This document shows positions 54,930-64,000 of a DNA stretch of 64,000 nt, in pieces. Positions within the stretch are counted from its first letter, which is position 1; every line of letters starts with the position of its first letter. Origin of the DNA: Haematococcus lacustris. Taxonomy: Eukaryota; Chlorophyta; Chlorophyceae; Chlamydomonadales; Haematococcaceae. The position numbers were made by a program, and so were the translations under genes. The notes below the pieces were generated by a model that was not told where the DNA came from, made no database searches, and saw nothing but the letters and a program-made list of their open reading frames with translations. The stretch covers positions 1,807,978 to 1,871,977 of the forward strand of contig JASKMD010000028.1 of the NCBI GenBank assembly GCA_030144725.1, written 5' to 3'.

Positions 54930-56017
54930 TGCGTTGCCCCTCCCTGCCCAGCCCTGCCCCACCCCATCCCAGCCCTGCCCCACCCCCTCCCAGCCCTGCC
55001 CCACCCCCTCCAGCCCTGCCCCACCCCATCCCAGCCCTGCCCCACCCCCTCCCAGCCTTGCGTTGCCCCATCCCTCCCTGCCCAGCCTTGCCCCACCCCC
55101 TCCCATCCCTGCCCCACCCCCTCCCAGCCCTGCCCCACCCCCCTACAGCCCTGCCCCACCCCCTCCCAGCCCTGCCCCACCCCCTCCCAGCCCTGCCTTA
55201 CCCCATCCCAGCCCTGCCCCACCCCCTCATACCCTTGTGTTGCCCCTCCCTGCCCTGCCCTGTTCTGCCCTGCCCTGCCCTGCCCTGCCCTGCCTGTGGG
55301 TGTGTGGCAGTGCAGGCTGCAGGTGTGCTGCAATGCATGTGCAGCAGCAACAGCAGGCAGCAGTGCATGTGTTGGAGTGCATGAGCAGGAGCAGCAGCAG
55401 CAGGCTGTAATGCATGACCAGCAGTGCAAGGACAGCAACATGTGCGGTGTGTGTCTGGTGGCATGCACAAAGCTGGAGTGGCAACCCAACACTGCTACGA
55501 CAGGGAAGATTATAAGGCATAGATCTGGCATGGTCTGCGGTGGTCTTGGTAGCTCCATGCAAATAAAGGCATGCAATATGCGGTTGTTCACCCATGCCAT
55601 TGCTTGTGTAGCCGCATATGGACACCACATTGGCTGTGTAAGACAATTTCCCAATACAATAGACCTAGCGTCCTTGACCGTGCCAGTTGCAGCGTCGATG
55701 TAATACCGCGTGGTGGCATATGCTTAAGTTTTGTGCGGATCTCTGCCAGGCCTGCACTTGCTAAGCATGACCGTGATGCATACATGCAAAGGGGGTATGT
55801 AGCAGGTGGCTACCACGTTTGCGGCCTTATCGCATCACCACGTGGTGGTGTTGTCCATACAAGGGGCGTAGGTATCATACACGGCTGATAACCACCACCG
55901 TTTTCTTCATTACATCTTGACCATTCACAGCTTTCAAATCACATTGTGTAGCACGGAACTGAACGGAAGCTCAGGACAACCTTTTGAAAGCTTTTGTACC
56001 ATGCAACATTATTCTTA

Positions 56018-56095
56018 CATGGGCTCTGACTGCACTGATGGGCTCTGACTGCACTGATGGGCTCTGACTGATGGGCACTGATGGGCTCTGACTGC
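56018..56095. repeat. GGGCTCTGACTG(CACTGAT) tandem repeat
   Basis: About four imperfect ~19-bp copies within the spacer of the large inverted repeat. Confidence 0.85.
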
Positions 56096-56264
56096 CACAC
56101 ACCTACAGCCTGCTGCTGCTGTCTATGCACTGCTCATGCACTACAGCCTGCTGCTCTTGCTGCTGCTCATGCACCGCAACCCACCTACAACCTCCTGCCT
56201 GCAGCCTGCAGCACAGCTCCTACCTCCTACCTGCAGCACATGCACCTGCAGCCTCCTCCTACCT

Positions 56265-56690
56265 GCAGCCTGCTGCTGCTGCCCATACACTGCTGCTGCT
56301 GCCCATGCACTGCTGCTCATGCATTACAGCCTGCTGCTGCAGCTGCTCGTGCACTGCAGCACATGCACTTGAGCCTGGTGCTGCTGCTGCTGCTGCTCAT
56401 GCACTGAAGCACACCAGCAGCCTGCTGCTACCTGCAGCCTGCACTACCACATACCGACAGCCTGCTGCTGCTGCCCATACACTGCTGCTGCTGGCCATGC
56501 ACTGCTGCTCATGCAGCACAGCCTGCTGCTGCAGCTGCTCGTGCACTGCAGCACATGCACTTGAGCCTGGTGCTGCTGCTGCTGCTCATGCACTGAAGCA
56601 CACCAGCAGCCTGCTGCTACCTGCAGCCTGCACTACCACATACCGACAGCCTGCTGCTGCTGCCCATACACTGCTGCTGCTGCTGTCCTT
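56265..56690. repeat. ~190-bp tandem repeat, about 2.2 copies
   Basis: Units starting CTGCTGCTGCCCATACACTG at about 56272, 56464 and 56653 share CAGCACATGCACTTGAGCCT and CACTACCACATACCGACAGC. Spacing is about 190 bp. The third copy runs into the right arm of the inverted repeat. Confidence 0.8.
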
Positions 56691-56821
56691 GCACTGCTTC
56701 TCATGCAAAACAGCCTGCTGCTGCTGCTCCTGCTCATGCACTCCAGCACATGCACTGCTGCCTGCTGCTGCTACTGCTCATGCATTGCAGCACACCTCCA
56801 GCCTGCACTGCCACACACCTA

Positions 56822-57010
56822 CAGGCAGGGCAAGGCAGAACAGGGCAGGGCAGGGCAGGGCAGAACAGGGCAGGGCAGGGCGGGGCGGGGCGGGGCGGGG
56901 CAGGGCAGGGCAGGGCAGGGCAGGGCAGGGCAGGGCAGGGCAGGGCAGGGCAGGGCAGGGCAGGGCAGGGCAGGGCAGGGCAGGGCAGGGCAGGGCAGGG
57001 CAGGGCAGGG
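56822..57010. repeat. (GGGCA)n array 1
   Basis: About 37 pentamers, with a few GGGCG and AACA variants near the start. Part of the right arm of the large inverted repeat. Confidence 0.95.
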
Positions 57011-57605
57011 CTGGGAGGGGGTGGGGCAGGGCAGGGAGGGGGTGGGGCAGGGCTGGGAGGGGGTGGGGCAGGGCTGGGCAGGAAGGGATGGGGCAACGCA
57101 AGGCTGAGAGGGGGTGGGGCAGGGCTGGGGGGGGGGTTGGGGCAGGGCTGAGAGGGGGTGGGGCAGGGCTGGGAGGGGGTGGGGCAAGGCTGGGCAGGGA
57201 GGGATGGGGTAAGGCAGGGCTGGGAGGGGGTGGGGCAGGGCTGGGATGGGGTGGGGCATATGGTTTGTTGCAGATGGTGTGCGTGGGTGGTGAGGCAGCG
57301 CTGACCTGGTTTGGCTGGGAGGAGCAAAGGGAGGGGAAGAGGGAGCAAGGGATGGTGTGGTGTGGTGGTGGGTAGGGCGGGGAGAAGGTGGGGAGGAAAG
57401 CAGGCAGCGAGCAAGGGAGTGGTCGGGAGGGCTGGGCGGGGGTGTGCTGGGGTGGGTGAGGCGGAAGGCTGGGATGTCAAGTGAGGGTAGTAGGAAATGG
57501 TGGCCAGGAGTGCGGGCGAGGGGATGAGCTGCAGGGGGGGTTGAACAGAATGATTTAGATGGGCTCCCTAGGGGACCAGTCTCGCTATGATTTGTCTGCG
57601 GTCAT

Positions 57606-58308
57606 ATGGTGCAGCCCGCGCGCAAAGACTACGATGGCTTGCGCTGGGCAGGGCAGGGCAGGGCAGGGCAGGGCAGGGCAGGGCAGGGCAGGGCAGGGCA
57701 GGGCAGGGCAGGGCAGGGCAGGGCAGGGCAGGGCAGGGCAGGGCAGGGCAGGGCAGGGCAGGGCAGGGCAGGGCAGGGCAGGGCAGGGCAGGGGAGATTG
57801 CCACCATGCAGTTGGGGGCGCCTGACTCCAGCACTGCCTCAGGGCCCCCAACTGCCCATCCTGCTCAGCTGCTCCCTTCTCCTCCTGCCATTGCTGCTGC
57901 CCCGACATGCTACATACACCGCAGGACCGCATACCATACGGTCACGACGCGCCAGAGTGGGTCTTGGATCACACCCTCGAAACCCAGAAATTCATCACTA
58001 ACACCGTCATCACCGACAGCGACAACAGAAGGCCGCCGCGACCTCCCGCACGGCATCAGCGCGCACTTCACAAGATGCAGCTGCCTCCTGTCGGCCTGAG
58101 CATTGCCACTCAGTTCGCGGGTAAGTCTGCTGCTGACCAAGCATGCCGGGCGCTCTCCATCGCTGCTGGCGCTGTGCCTCCAGGCGAGCTAGCGCGTGAC
58201 CTCGATGGCAGGAGGCCTCATGCGCAATCAATTCCACGGCCCGTGGAGCATAAGATGACTATGGCTCCCCCGCTGCACGCCGTGGACATGGCCAACCGTC
58301 ATGTTGAG
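57606..58308 (+). CDS. Unknown protein, 5' exons
   Basis: Exon 57925-58308 (128 codons) follows a good acceptor (ACACCGCAG) and ends at GTTGAG|GTGGGT. It reads DRIPYGHDAPEWVLDHTLET, ALHKMQLPPVGLSIATQFAG, ADQACRALSIAAGAVPPGEL and AVDMANRHVE, unique and protein-like. A short first exon, 57606-57647 (MVQPARKDYDGLRW), joins in phase if the intron uses a GC donor (TGG|GCAGGG), which would make the (GGGCA)n array begin at the splice site. No domain recognised. It may belong with the exons at 60874-61829, but a linking exon was not found. Confidence 0.45.
57648..57792. repeat. (GGGCA)n array 2
   Basis: About 29 perfect pentamers, same unit as array 1, directly after the proposed first exon at 57606-57647. 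Confidence 0.97.
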
Positions 58309-58971
58309 GTGGGTTCCAGGTCAGTGGGGTGCATGGGGCGCCTGCAGTGCTGCCAGGAGCAGCTATGTGCGGCTCTAGTAAAGCCAGCAGCAAAGAATGC
58401 CAGTGATTGAGTCATAGGCAGGCGTGCCAGCAGGCGCACCTGTAGCGGAAAGCTGTCTACAACAGAGCCGGCAACAGAATCACCAGCAGAGCCAGCAGCA
58501 AAGCCGGGATTGGGCGCAAGCACGCGCTGTTTGTGGCCAGCTACACAAGTATTGACAGACAGCTGCCTAGCAAGGGCACTGGAGGATTAGACACTTGCTG
58601 CCAGCCTGCTAGGCTGCTTCAGAGCCGGGGGTCAACAGGGAGGTGGCATGATAGGGGGGATCAGGACCTGTTCTTGCAGCACTGCTGAGCCACCTGCTTA
58701 GCTGTATCATTGTCATGTTCATGGGCTGATTCGCTTTCGTTGATTCACTTTCATTTCATTGTTAATGCAACACTGAAAGAGTCTGTTGTGTGTCCCCAGC
58801 CCACCTCACCACCTGCCTGGCCCTGTTATCCCTTTAGCCTTGCATCTTGCATTAATATCATTGACCAGTTCAGAAGGGCTGTTCGATATGATGTGCAAGG
58901 ACCGCAACCGTACTAAATGCCCTGTATACATAAACAGGCTGTAGTACACAAGCGTTATCCGATCATCGACA
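58309..58971. other. No gene seen
   Basis: Between the unknown exon and the tRNA. AT-richer than the surroundings; no supported reading frame. Confidence 0.5.
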
Positions 58972-59043
58972 TCTCTCATAGCTCAGCTGGTAGAGCGCAC
59001 GACTGTTAATCGTAAGGTCATGGGTTCGATCCCCATTGAGAGA
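58972..59043 (+). tRNA. tRNA-Asn (GUU)
   Basis: 72-nt cloverleaf. The acceptor stem TCTCTCA/TGAGAGA is perfect (7 bp). D arm GCTC-AGCTGGTA-GAGC. Anticodon loop CTGTTAA with GTT at 59005-59007; its stem has four pairs plus a C-A mismatch at the top. T arm ATGGG-TTCGATC-CCCAT. No CCA is encoded and no intron is present. Nuclear type. Confidence 0.9.
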
Positions 59044-59541
59044 GAATTCAATTGAAGTTCACATTTTGTGCTTTGGTGTTGCTTGCTATGCAGCCCAGCG
59101 TAGAGGAAGACGTGACAACGGAGTCCTATGATCCAACGGATCCAGGTATGGGCGATGCAGTTTGTTTGGCTGTTTGGTATGCACCCGAGTATGCCTTCCA
59201 CCACCGTCCTCGACACAATGATAATGATGATGGTTTGCACCATTACAACTGGCAGCCCCCTTGTCCCTCACTAGGGCCTCCATTTGGGCCAGACCAGTAG
59301 TGGACACTAGCGGCCACTAGCGAGAATACTAGGGACCACTAGTGGCCCGACTCTCATGGTGTTAATGGGCTGTGTGGAGTATACCCAATGCACATGGACA
59401 TAGTGCATGAGTGCCTACCACCTACATCATTGCCTGACCCCTGAGGGCTATAGTGTAGAGTTGGCATGAAAACATGCGCTAATGTAAGCTGATAACAGCT
59501 CAACAAAGGGGGGGCACACATTACTGTGCCACAGCAGGCTG

Positions 59542-60043
59542 CTACTGCTGGGCCTTGGGTGGCTTGTCTCGCAGCCGCTTGTAGCCCAGGCCAGCCCTCC
59601 TTGCCCTTGGCTGGCAGAGCTGCCTGCTCTGGCCACCAGCACAGCTCCAGCGGACGCCACCTGCTCTCCCCAATGCGCTGCATGTTCAATGCTGCATTGC
59701 AGTCCCAGTCCAGCCACCTGCCTGGCTATGGTGCTGGTTTGGCTTTGGCAGCCGTGCCCTTGCCCTTGCCTGTGCCCATGGTGGGCTCAGCTGGCGGCTC
59801 AGCCTTGGTGCGCTTGCTGCGCTTGGCTGGAGGGGGCGTGCTGGGCCCTGGCTCTGAGGCTGCTGGCTGTGTTGCTTCCTGGCTGCTGCATGGGGCTTGT
59901 GGGGGCTTGCGGGGGGCCACTACCGGGCACCACATCAGGCAGCCTGGTATGCCTGCTTGGCCCTGCCCGTTAGCAGCTTTGACACACCAACTGGCAACAC
60001 ACCCCATGGCAGCATGCACATAAGATGGGTGCAAAAACCTCAA
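59542..60043 (-). pseudogene. TnpB/Fanzor-like C-terminal fragment, decayed
   Basis: Minus frame from 60043 with LMWCPVVAPRKPPQAP, then PPAKRSKRTKAEPPAEPT (NLS-like) and GKGKGTAAKAKPAP, then an in-frame TAG at 59728-59726. The same frame continues PGRWLDWDCNAALNMQRIGE and SRWRPLELCWWPEQAALPAK. The D-x-N-A-A-x-N signature is that of the last RuvC segment (carrying an Asp) in TnpB/IS605-like proteins and their eukaryotic Fanzor relatives. A one-base frameshift near 59600 is needed to reach AGLGYKRLRDKPPKAQQ and a stop at 59544-59542. The N-terminal part is absent. I have seen similar sequences as repeated proteins in Chlamydomonadales, but the assignment rests on a short motif. Confidence 0.45.
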
Positions 60044-60873
60044 CTATACAATGCCTCAGATCCAAGATTTACATTTTTATCCTCTAGCCTGAGAATTGTG
60101 CCCATTGGCCGTCAAAGATGAGATGGAGCAAATCATCCAAACCAGCTTGGCTCTTGCGCCGCTGGTGTGCATCTCTTGCATCTCCTTAACCCGCAAGCTG
60201 CCTGCCGCCGCCGCCCCTACTCAACACCCAAACCATAATCGCAAAACCTGCATCTACCCATGCTGGTCCTCACTAAACGATGCATGTGCACATCTCGTAG
60301 TTTATCAGGTGGCTCATGCATTTGCAGCCCCTGGCCTTGCATGCAGAAACGAGTGTAGGTGCACCTCTCCCTCCATGAACCATGAACTAGGCACCAGCCT
60401 CGCTTGTGCTGGCAAGCAACTCAACCATGAGCCACCTCATGTCCCTGGCCAGAGCGTGGCAGTCAGACCATGAACTAGCCACTGGCTGCCTATGTCCCCG
60501 CTTGTGCTGGCGGGGAAGGTGCAGAGCCACCCCTGAGTGCCGCACACCCCGCGGCCCACACTTGGCAGCTCTGCTGCTCCTGTCAAATCACGCAGGCCTT
60601 GACCTACTGTAATGCCTAGGGGCAAGGGGGCAAGCCCGGGCCTTCAGCATGCCTGCATGCTGGGCTGAATGCCTCATGGTCCACATGAACGCCTCACACA
60701 TGCGTCCAGCGTCAACTATAGCTGGTGGTGGTGGGACCGGCAGAGTCACCAGCAAGGCCTAAACATGTGCCGCTCGCCGTGAGCTCACCCACAACAGTCC
60801 ACCAGTGCTGGTGGGCTGGTGCAAGATGCATCAACACAGTGCCCTCCCCATTGTTACCAAAACGGCCTTGCAG
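60044..60873. other. No gene seen
   Basis: No supported frame; possible intron of the unknown plus-strand gene. Confidence 0.4.
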
Positions 60874-61829
60874 GTTTTGATGATGTTAGCCAGGGATGCA
60901 AAACAGACCTCCTAACACCTGATACCTCAGCCTTTGCCCAGGGCTCAGCACAGCGTCAGGGGGCAGGCCAAGTGGCACTAAACCCAAGCGACAGGCCTCT
61001 GCTGAGGGCACACCAGGACATGTGCCGCAGCTGGCAAGCCACCATGCAGCTGGCGGGCCGCCCAGCTTGCCAGCCTCGACACGCAGGGGTTGATGGGACC
61101 AGCGCTGACCCGGGCGCCCTGATGCAGCCAGAGATGCGGAGTGAGGTGTTGAGCAAGGAGGTGGTGCATGACCCCGCTCCTGAGCAGCCAGCGGCGCTAC
61201 AGCCAGCGCACAAGGACTCTGTACCAGAGCTGTTGAAGGTGCGCTGGGCTTGCATGGCACGGTGGGCTTACATGGCACATGGGGTACATGGCGCAGATAG
61301 CCATGGCGCTAGGCAGCTCTGTATGTGCTCTGTGTGGCGGCAGGGGCTTTGAGATGTCTTGTATTGCTTGGGTGCCCCATGTCAGCTCAGCACTGAATTT
61401 GGTAGTCAGTACCACCAACATTGCAGGGGGCCTACTGTCATGTTGTTGTGAGCAACAGGATGCTCAAATCAACGGCGAGCTAGCCTTATGCAAACAGCTG
61501 GAATGTCTAACATTGTTTCTGCAACAAGGCCCGTGCAAGTGTTCACGCCTTCAGCTTGTTGTGTGTTACTGAATGGCACTAACTCATGTTGGGTGGTGTC
61601 AAGTGGGATAAGGGATGGCGGAGCATGGTCCCATGCGAGCATTAGTGAAGCTGCCATCACACGGCATGGTGGGCGAGAGATGTGAAGTGCATGCCCGCTG
61701 ACCGCCTGATGCATGGCTTGTGACGAGGCCTGGCAGCTGCCTGCCCTGCAGGGCACATCAGAGCCCGGTGCGCCCAGCTCCATCGTGGAAGTGGCAGAGT
61801 CAGGGTTTGCCAGCGGCGCTGGCCTGTAG
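60874..61829 (+). CDS. Unknown protein, last two exons
   Basis: Exon 60874-61238 begins after CCTTGCAG and reads GFDDVSQGCKTDLL, QVALNPSDRPLLRAHQDMCR, SWQATMQLAGRPACQP, QPEMRSEVLSKEVVHD and DSVPELLK, ending AAG|GTGCGC. Exon 61752-61829 begins after CCCTGCAG and joins in phase: GTSEPGAPSSIVEVAESGFA, then SGAGL and TAG. The phases agree. No domain recognised; acidic/Gln-rich and probably soluble. It could be the 3' end of the gene beginning at 57606. Confidence 0.45.
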
Positions 61830-62896
61830 GGCGCTGCCTTCGTCGGACAGTTTCGGACCTCTGGTTTGCGCCTTGTCAGGGCCTTATCATAGTCGGTCAC
61901 GAAGGTTGTCAGCTCATGATTATTAGGGGAGGGGGGGGGGAGGGAGGCAGGTAGGCAGGCATGGAGCGCAAGTTGTGTGGGTCGTATGATGAGGAATGGC
62001 TCTTAGGTTACACGTCATGACACTTGCCGATTCAACATGCAATCGTTGAACTTTGTTAGACAAAGAATAGTGGTGTGAGACTGTTGGCAGTGTGAGACTG
62101 TGGGCAGAGTGAGTGCTGGAGCATACCAACTAACGAGGACAGTGGCCATGTACCCCGAGGCTGCCCCTGACCCCGAGGCTGCCCCTGACCCCCTTATCTT
62201 GCCCACCCTGCCCCTAGCCCATTACGTTGGGCAGTGATGCAGTGTGGCCCTGGTTGCGACCCACACGTGCCCCCGTGCTTCTGCCCCAAAGGATGGAGGA
62301 CTGCCCGATGCAAGTTGTGTACAACCATTGACGATCTTGTCAGCCAGTCCCTTAGCGAGCTTGCAAGTTTGCCTTGTCTTGAAGTGAGAGACCCTTTGGG
62401 TAGAAGATTCCTTCACTGTTCTTTTCAGAGGAAAGCTCGCTCCAACCCAAGGGGTCTCAATCGCTCCAGGGACAGCCAGGGCGATGATGGATGACCCTCT
62501 GGTCCCTTAATCACCTACCCAATGGCGCCCCCATACCACCCCTCCCCATGTAATACATGCGAGGGCAGGGCCCTGTGCTGGGCCAGCCACTCCTTGGCTG
62601 TCGTCCAAGCCAGAGGTTTGCAAACCCCCACACCACCCATGGCTTAAATCTTGTAGGTGGCCCTCCCGCCAAAGGTGCACCCTCTGCTGGCTGATGCCCT
62701 GGCTAGAAGAGGAAGAAGTGGAAGAAGAGGAAGAAGAGGAAGAAGAGGAGCAAGAGGAAGAAGAAGAGGAAGAACAAGGCATAGGCTGCCACCCTTCCCA
62801 ACTGTTGGCCCTGATCCCTGATGTAGGGCTCAGTCCATGCGCAGTGGCCCTGCCCCGCCACGCATCTCGGGAACAGGCAGCCGTGCCAGCTGCTGC
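61830..62896. other. Intergenic, convergent 3' ends
   Basis: No supported gene. A (GAAGAGGAA)n run at 62705-62780 gives poly-Glu frames that I treat as artefacts. A short frame at 62234-62494 has no recognisable motif. Confidence 0.5.
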
Positions 62897-63568
62897 TCAG
62901 TTGCGGCCCCCCGGGGGCAGCAGGTTGCGTATGGAGGGGTACATGTCCCTGAGGCAGAGGCAGGGGGGGCAGGGCGCCTGGGTTTGCATGCAAGCNNNNN
63001 NNNNNNNNNNNNNNNNNNNNNNNNNNNNNNNNNNNNNNNNNNNNNNNNNNNNNNNNNNNNNNNNNNNNNNNNNNNNNNNNNNNNNNNNNNNNNNNNNNNN
63101 NNNNNNNNNNNNNNNNNNNNNNNNNNNNNNNNNNNNNNNNNNNNNNNNNNNNNNNNNNNNNNNNNNNNNNNNNNNNNNNNNNNNNNNNNNNNNNNNNNNN
63201 NNNNNNNNNNNNNNNNNNNNNNNNNNNNNNNNNNNNNNNNNNNNNNNNNNNNNNNNNNNNNNNNNNNNNNNNNNNNNNNNNNNNNNNNNNNNNNNNNNNN
63301 NNNNNNNNNNNNNNNNNNNNNNNNNNNNNNNNNNNNNNNNNNNNNNNNNNNNNNNNNNNNNNNNNNNNNNNNNNNNNNNNNNNNNNNNNNNNNNNNNNNN
63401 NNNNNNNNNNNNNNNNNNNNNNNNNNNNNNNNNNNNNNNNNNNNNNNNNNNNNNNNNNNNNNNNNNNNNNNNNNNNNNNNNNNNNNNNNNNNNNNCTGGG
63501 ATCAGCCTGGCTTACTTGTACACTCCCCTGATGGTGCCCTCTGACACGTTGGTGACCATGCACAGGTC
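62897..63568 (-). CDS. Transcription initiation factor IIB, 3' end
   Basis: Two minus-strand exons. 63568-63516 reads DLCMVTNVSEGTIRGVY with phase 2 (AA|GTAAGC); 62948-62897 supplies G and reads (K)DMYPSIRNLLPPGGRN then TGA. Together they match the end of the second cyclin-like repeat of TFIIB, where a sequence of the type (K)DIxxxxxVxEGTIRxxYKDLYP is conserved. TFIIB bridges TBP and RNA polymerase II. A 500-N gap lies in the intron between the two exons, and the rest of the gene is to the right, beyond 63569 and partly outside the window. Brf-like factors share this repeat, so a TFIIB relative is possible. Confidence 0.65.
62996..63495. other. Assembly gap (500 N)
   Basis: Exactly 500 Ns inside a TFIIB intron. 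Confidence 1.
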
Positions 63569-64000
63569 CTGCATGGAAATTGTCTCTGAAGGGGCACACT
63601 GCACAAGCAACCAGCAGCAGCAGCAGGCATTGCCAGCAGTGGTTTAGAAACCAAGGCAGTGGGCCAGTATCAGCATGAGCATCAGCATCAGCGCCAGTGC
63701 TTGACCAAGCTGGGCAGCAGAGGCAGCCAAGAAAACAATGCCCAGCCATATGGGTCCAGGTACTGCAACTGGCAGCACTGGCAGATGCTGCTGGCAGGCC
63801 CTGGGAGGGCGGGAGGGAGGGAGGGAGAGCAGGAGGGAGGGAGGGATGGACCTTATGCAGCTGCTGCTTGTGCCAGCGCCACCGGCACTCCACCCCCAGG
63901 CGGCCCCCTGGTGGTCAGCTGCCACTGCCATGGCCACACCCCTTCATGACAATGACAGCATCCCTCCCTCCCTTCACACCCTCCTCCTTGCAGCATCATA
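63569..64000. other. Intron or upstream part of the TFIIB gene
   Basis: Contains (CAG)n near 63612 and (GGGAGG)n near 63810-63845. I could not identify another TFIIB exon here. Confidence 0.4.

Larger units (their letters stand above)
54930..57255. repeat. Large inverted repeat made of minisatellites
   Basis: Left arm about 54930-55437: CCCAGCCCTGCCCCACCCC(A/T) minisatellite, a short (CCCTG)n run, then TGTGGGTGTGTGGCAGTGCA and GCAG-rich sequence ending GCAGTGCAAGGACAGCA. Right arm about 56681-57255: the same in reverse complement (TGCTGTCCTTGCACTGC at 56681, a longer (GGGCA)n array, then GGGAGGGGGTGGGGCAGGGCT units). The spacer is about 1.24 kb. Frames through the arms are artefacts. Confidence 0.85.

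Noticed and set aside
54553..57480. Pro/Ala/Leu-rich frames on both strands, 100-400 codons
   Set aside because: Low-complexity minisatellite translation without domains or splice logic; mirror pairs arise from the inverted repeat.
62694..63893. Glu-rich frame and frames through the second N gap
   Set aside because: A GAAGAGGAA repeat and Ns create them; the supported gene here is TFIIB on the minus strand.

Overview
This window looks like nuclear DNA of a GC-rich, intron-rich chlorophyte green alga, most likely in the Chlamydomonadales. The evidence is a set of nuclear genes for plastid proteins with N-terminal targeting regions (Mg-chelatase subunit I, a 2Fe-2S ferredoxin, anthranilate synthase alpha), many short GT-AG and a few GC-AG introns, Pro/Ala/Gln-rich linkers, a transmembrane TKL kinase, and a very high load of GC-rich micro- and minisatellites. 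CCCTAA/TTAGGG-like arrays occur inside introns. Haematococcus or a close relative is my best guess; this is inference from style, not from a search.

Layout. 1-11.5 kb is a transposon nest: L1-like LINE sequence on the minus strand (copy A 1-2738; copies B/C 4969-11488), interrupted by a 330-bp foldback MITE and by a 2.2-kb hairpin-rich element holding two ~200-bp palindromes. After a 500-N gap, 12.1-24.26 kb (+) is a receptor-like TKL protein kinase in about 18 exons, with introns full of simple repeats. Convergent to it, 25.72-34.88 kb (-) is anthranilate synthase alpha, with a ~25-copy 94-bp minisatellite in one intron. Divergent from that, 36.36-39.49 kb (+) is a small single-pass membrane protein reconstructed from six phase-consistent exons. 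40.22-42.16 kb (-) is a BTB-BACK protein. 43.07-45.15 kb (-) is a broken transposase-like gene. 47.48-49.37 kb (-) is a plastid ferredoxin with a C-terminal extension, and head-to-head with it (133 bp between ATGs) is CHLI at 49.51-54.17 kb (+). 54.9-57.3 kb is a large inverted repeat of minisatellites. 57.6-61.8 kb (+) holds exons of an unknown gene or genes, with a tRNA-Asn(GUU) and a decayed TnpB/Fanzor-like fragment between them. 62.90-63.57 kb (-) is the 3' end of a TFIIB gene, split by a second 500-N gap.

Functional links: CHLI (chlorophyll branch point) and the ferredoxin (plastid electron transfer) share a short divergent promoter region; anthranilate synthase is the plastid entry step to tryptophan. 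The other genes are not obviously connected. Exon joins were worked out by hand: for the kinase, anthranilate synthase, the membrane protein, BTB-BACK, ferredoxin, CHLI and TFIIB the phases of all joined exons agree. The 5' ends of the kinase, anthranilate synthase and the membrane protein remain uncertain.
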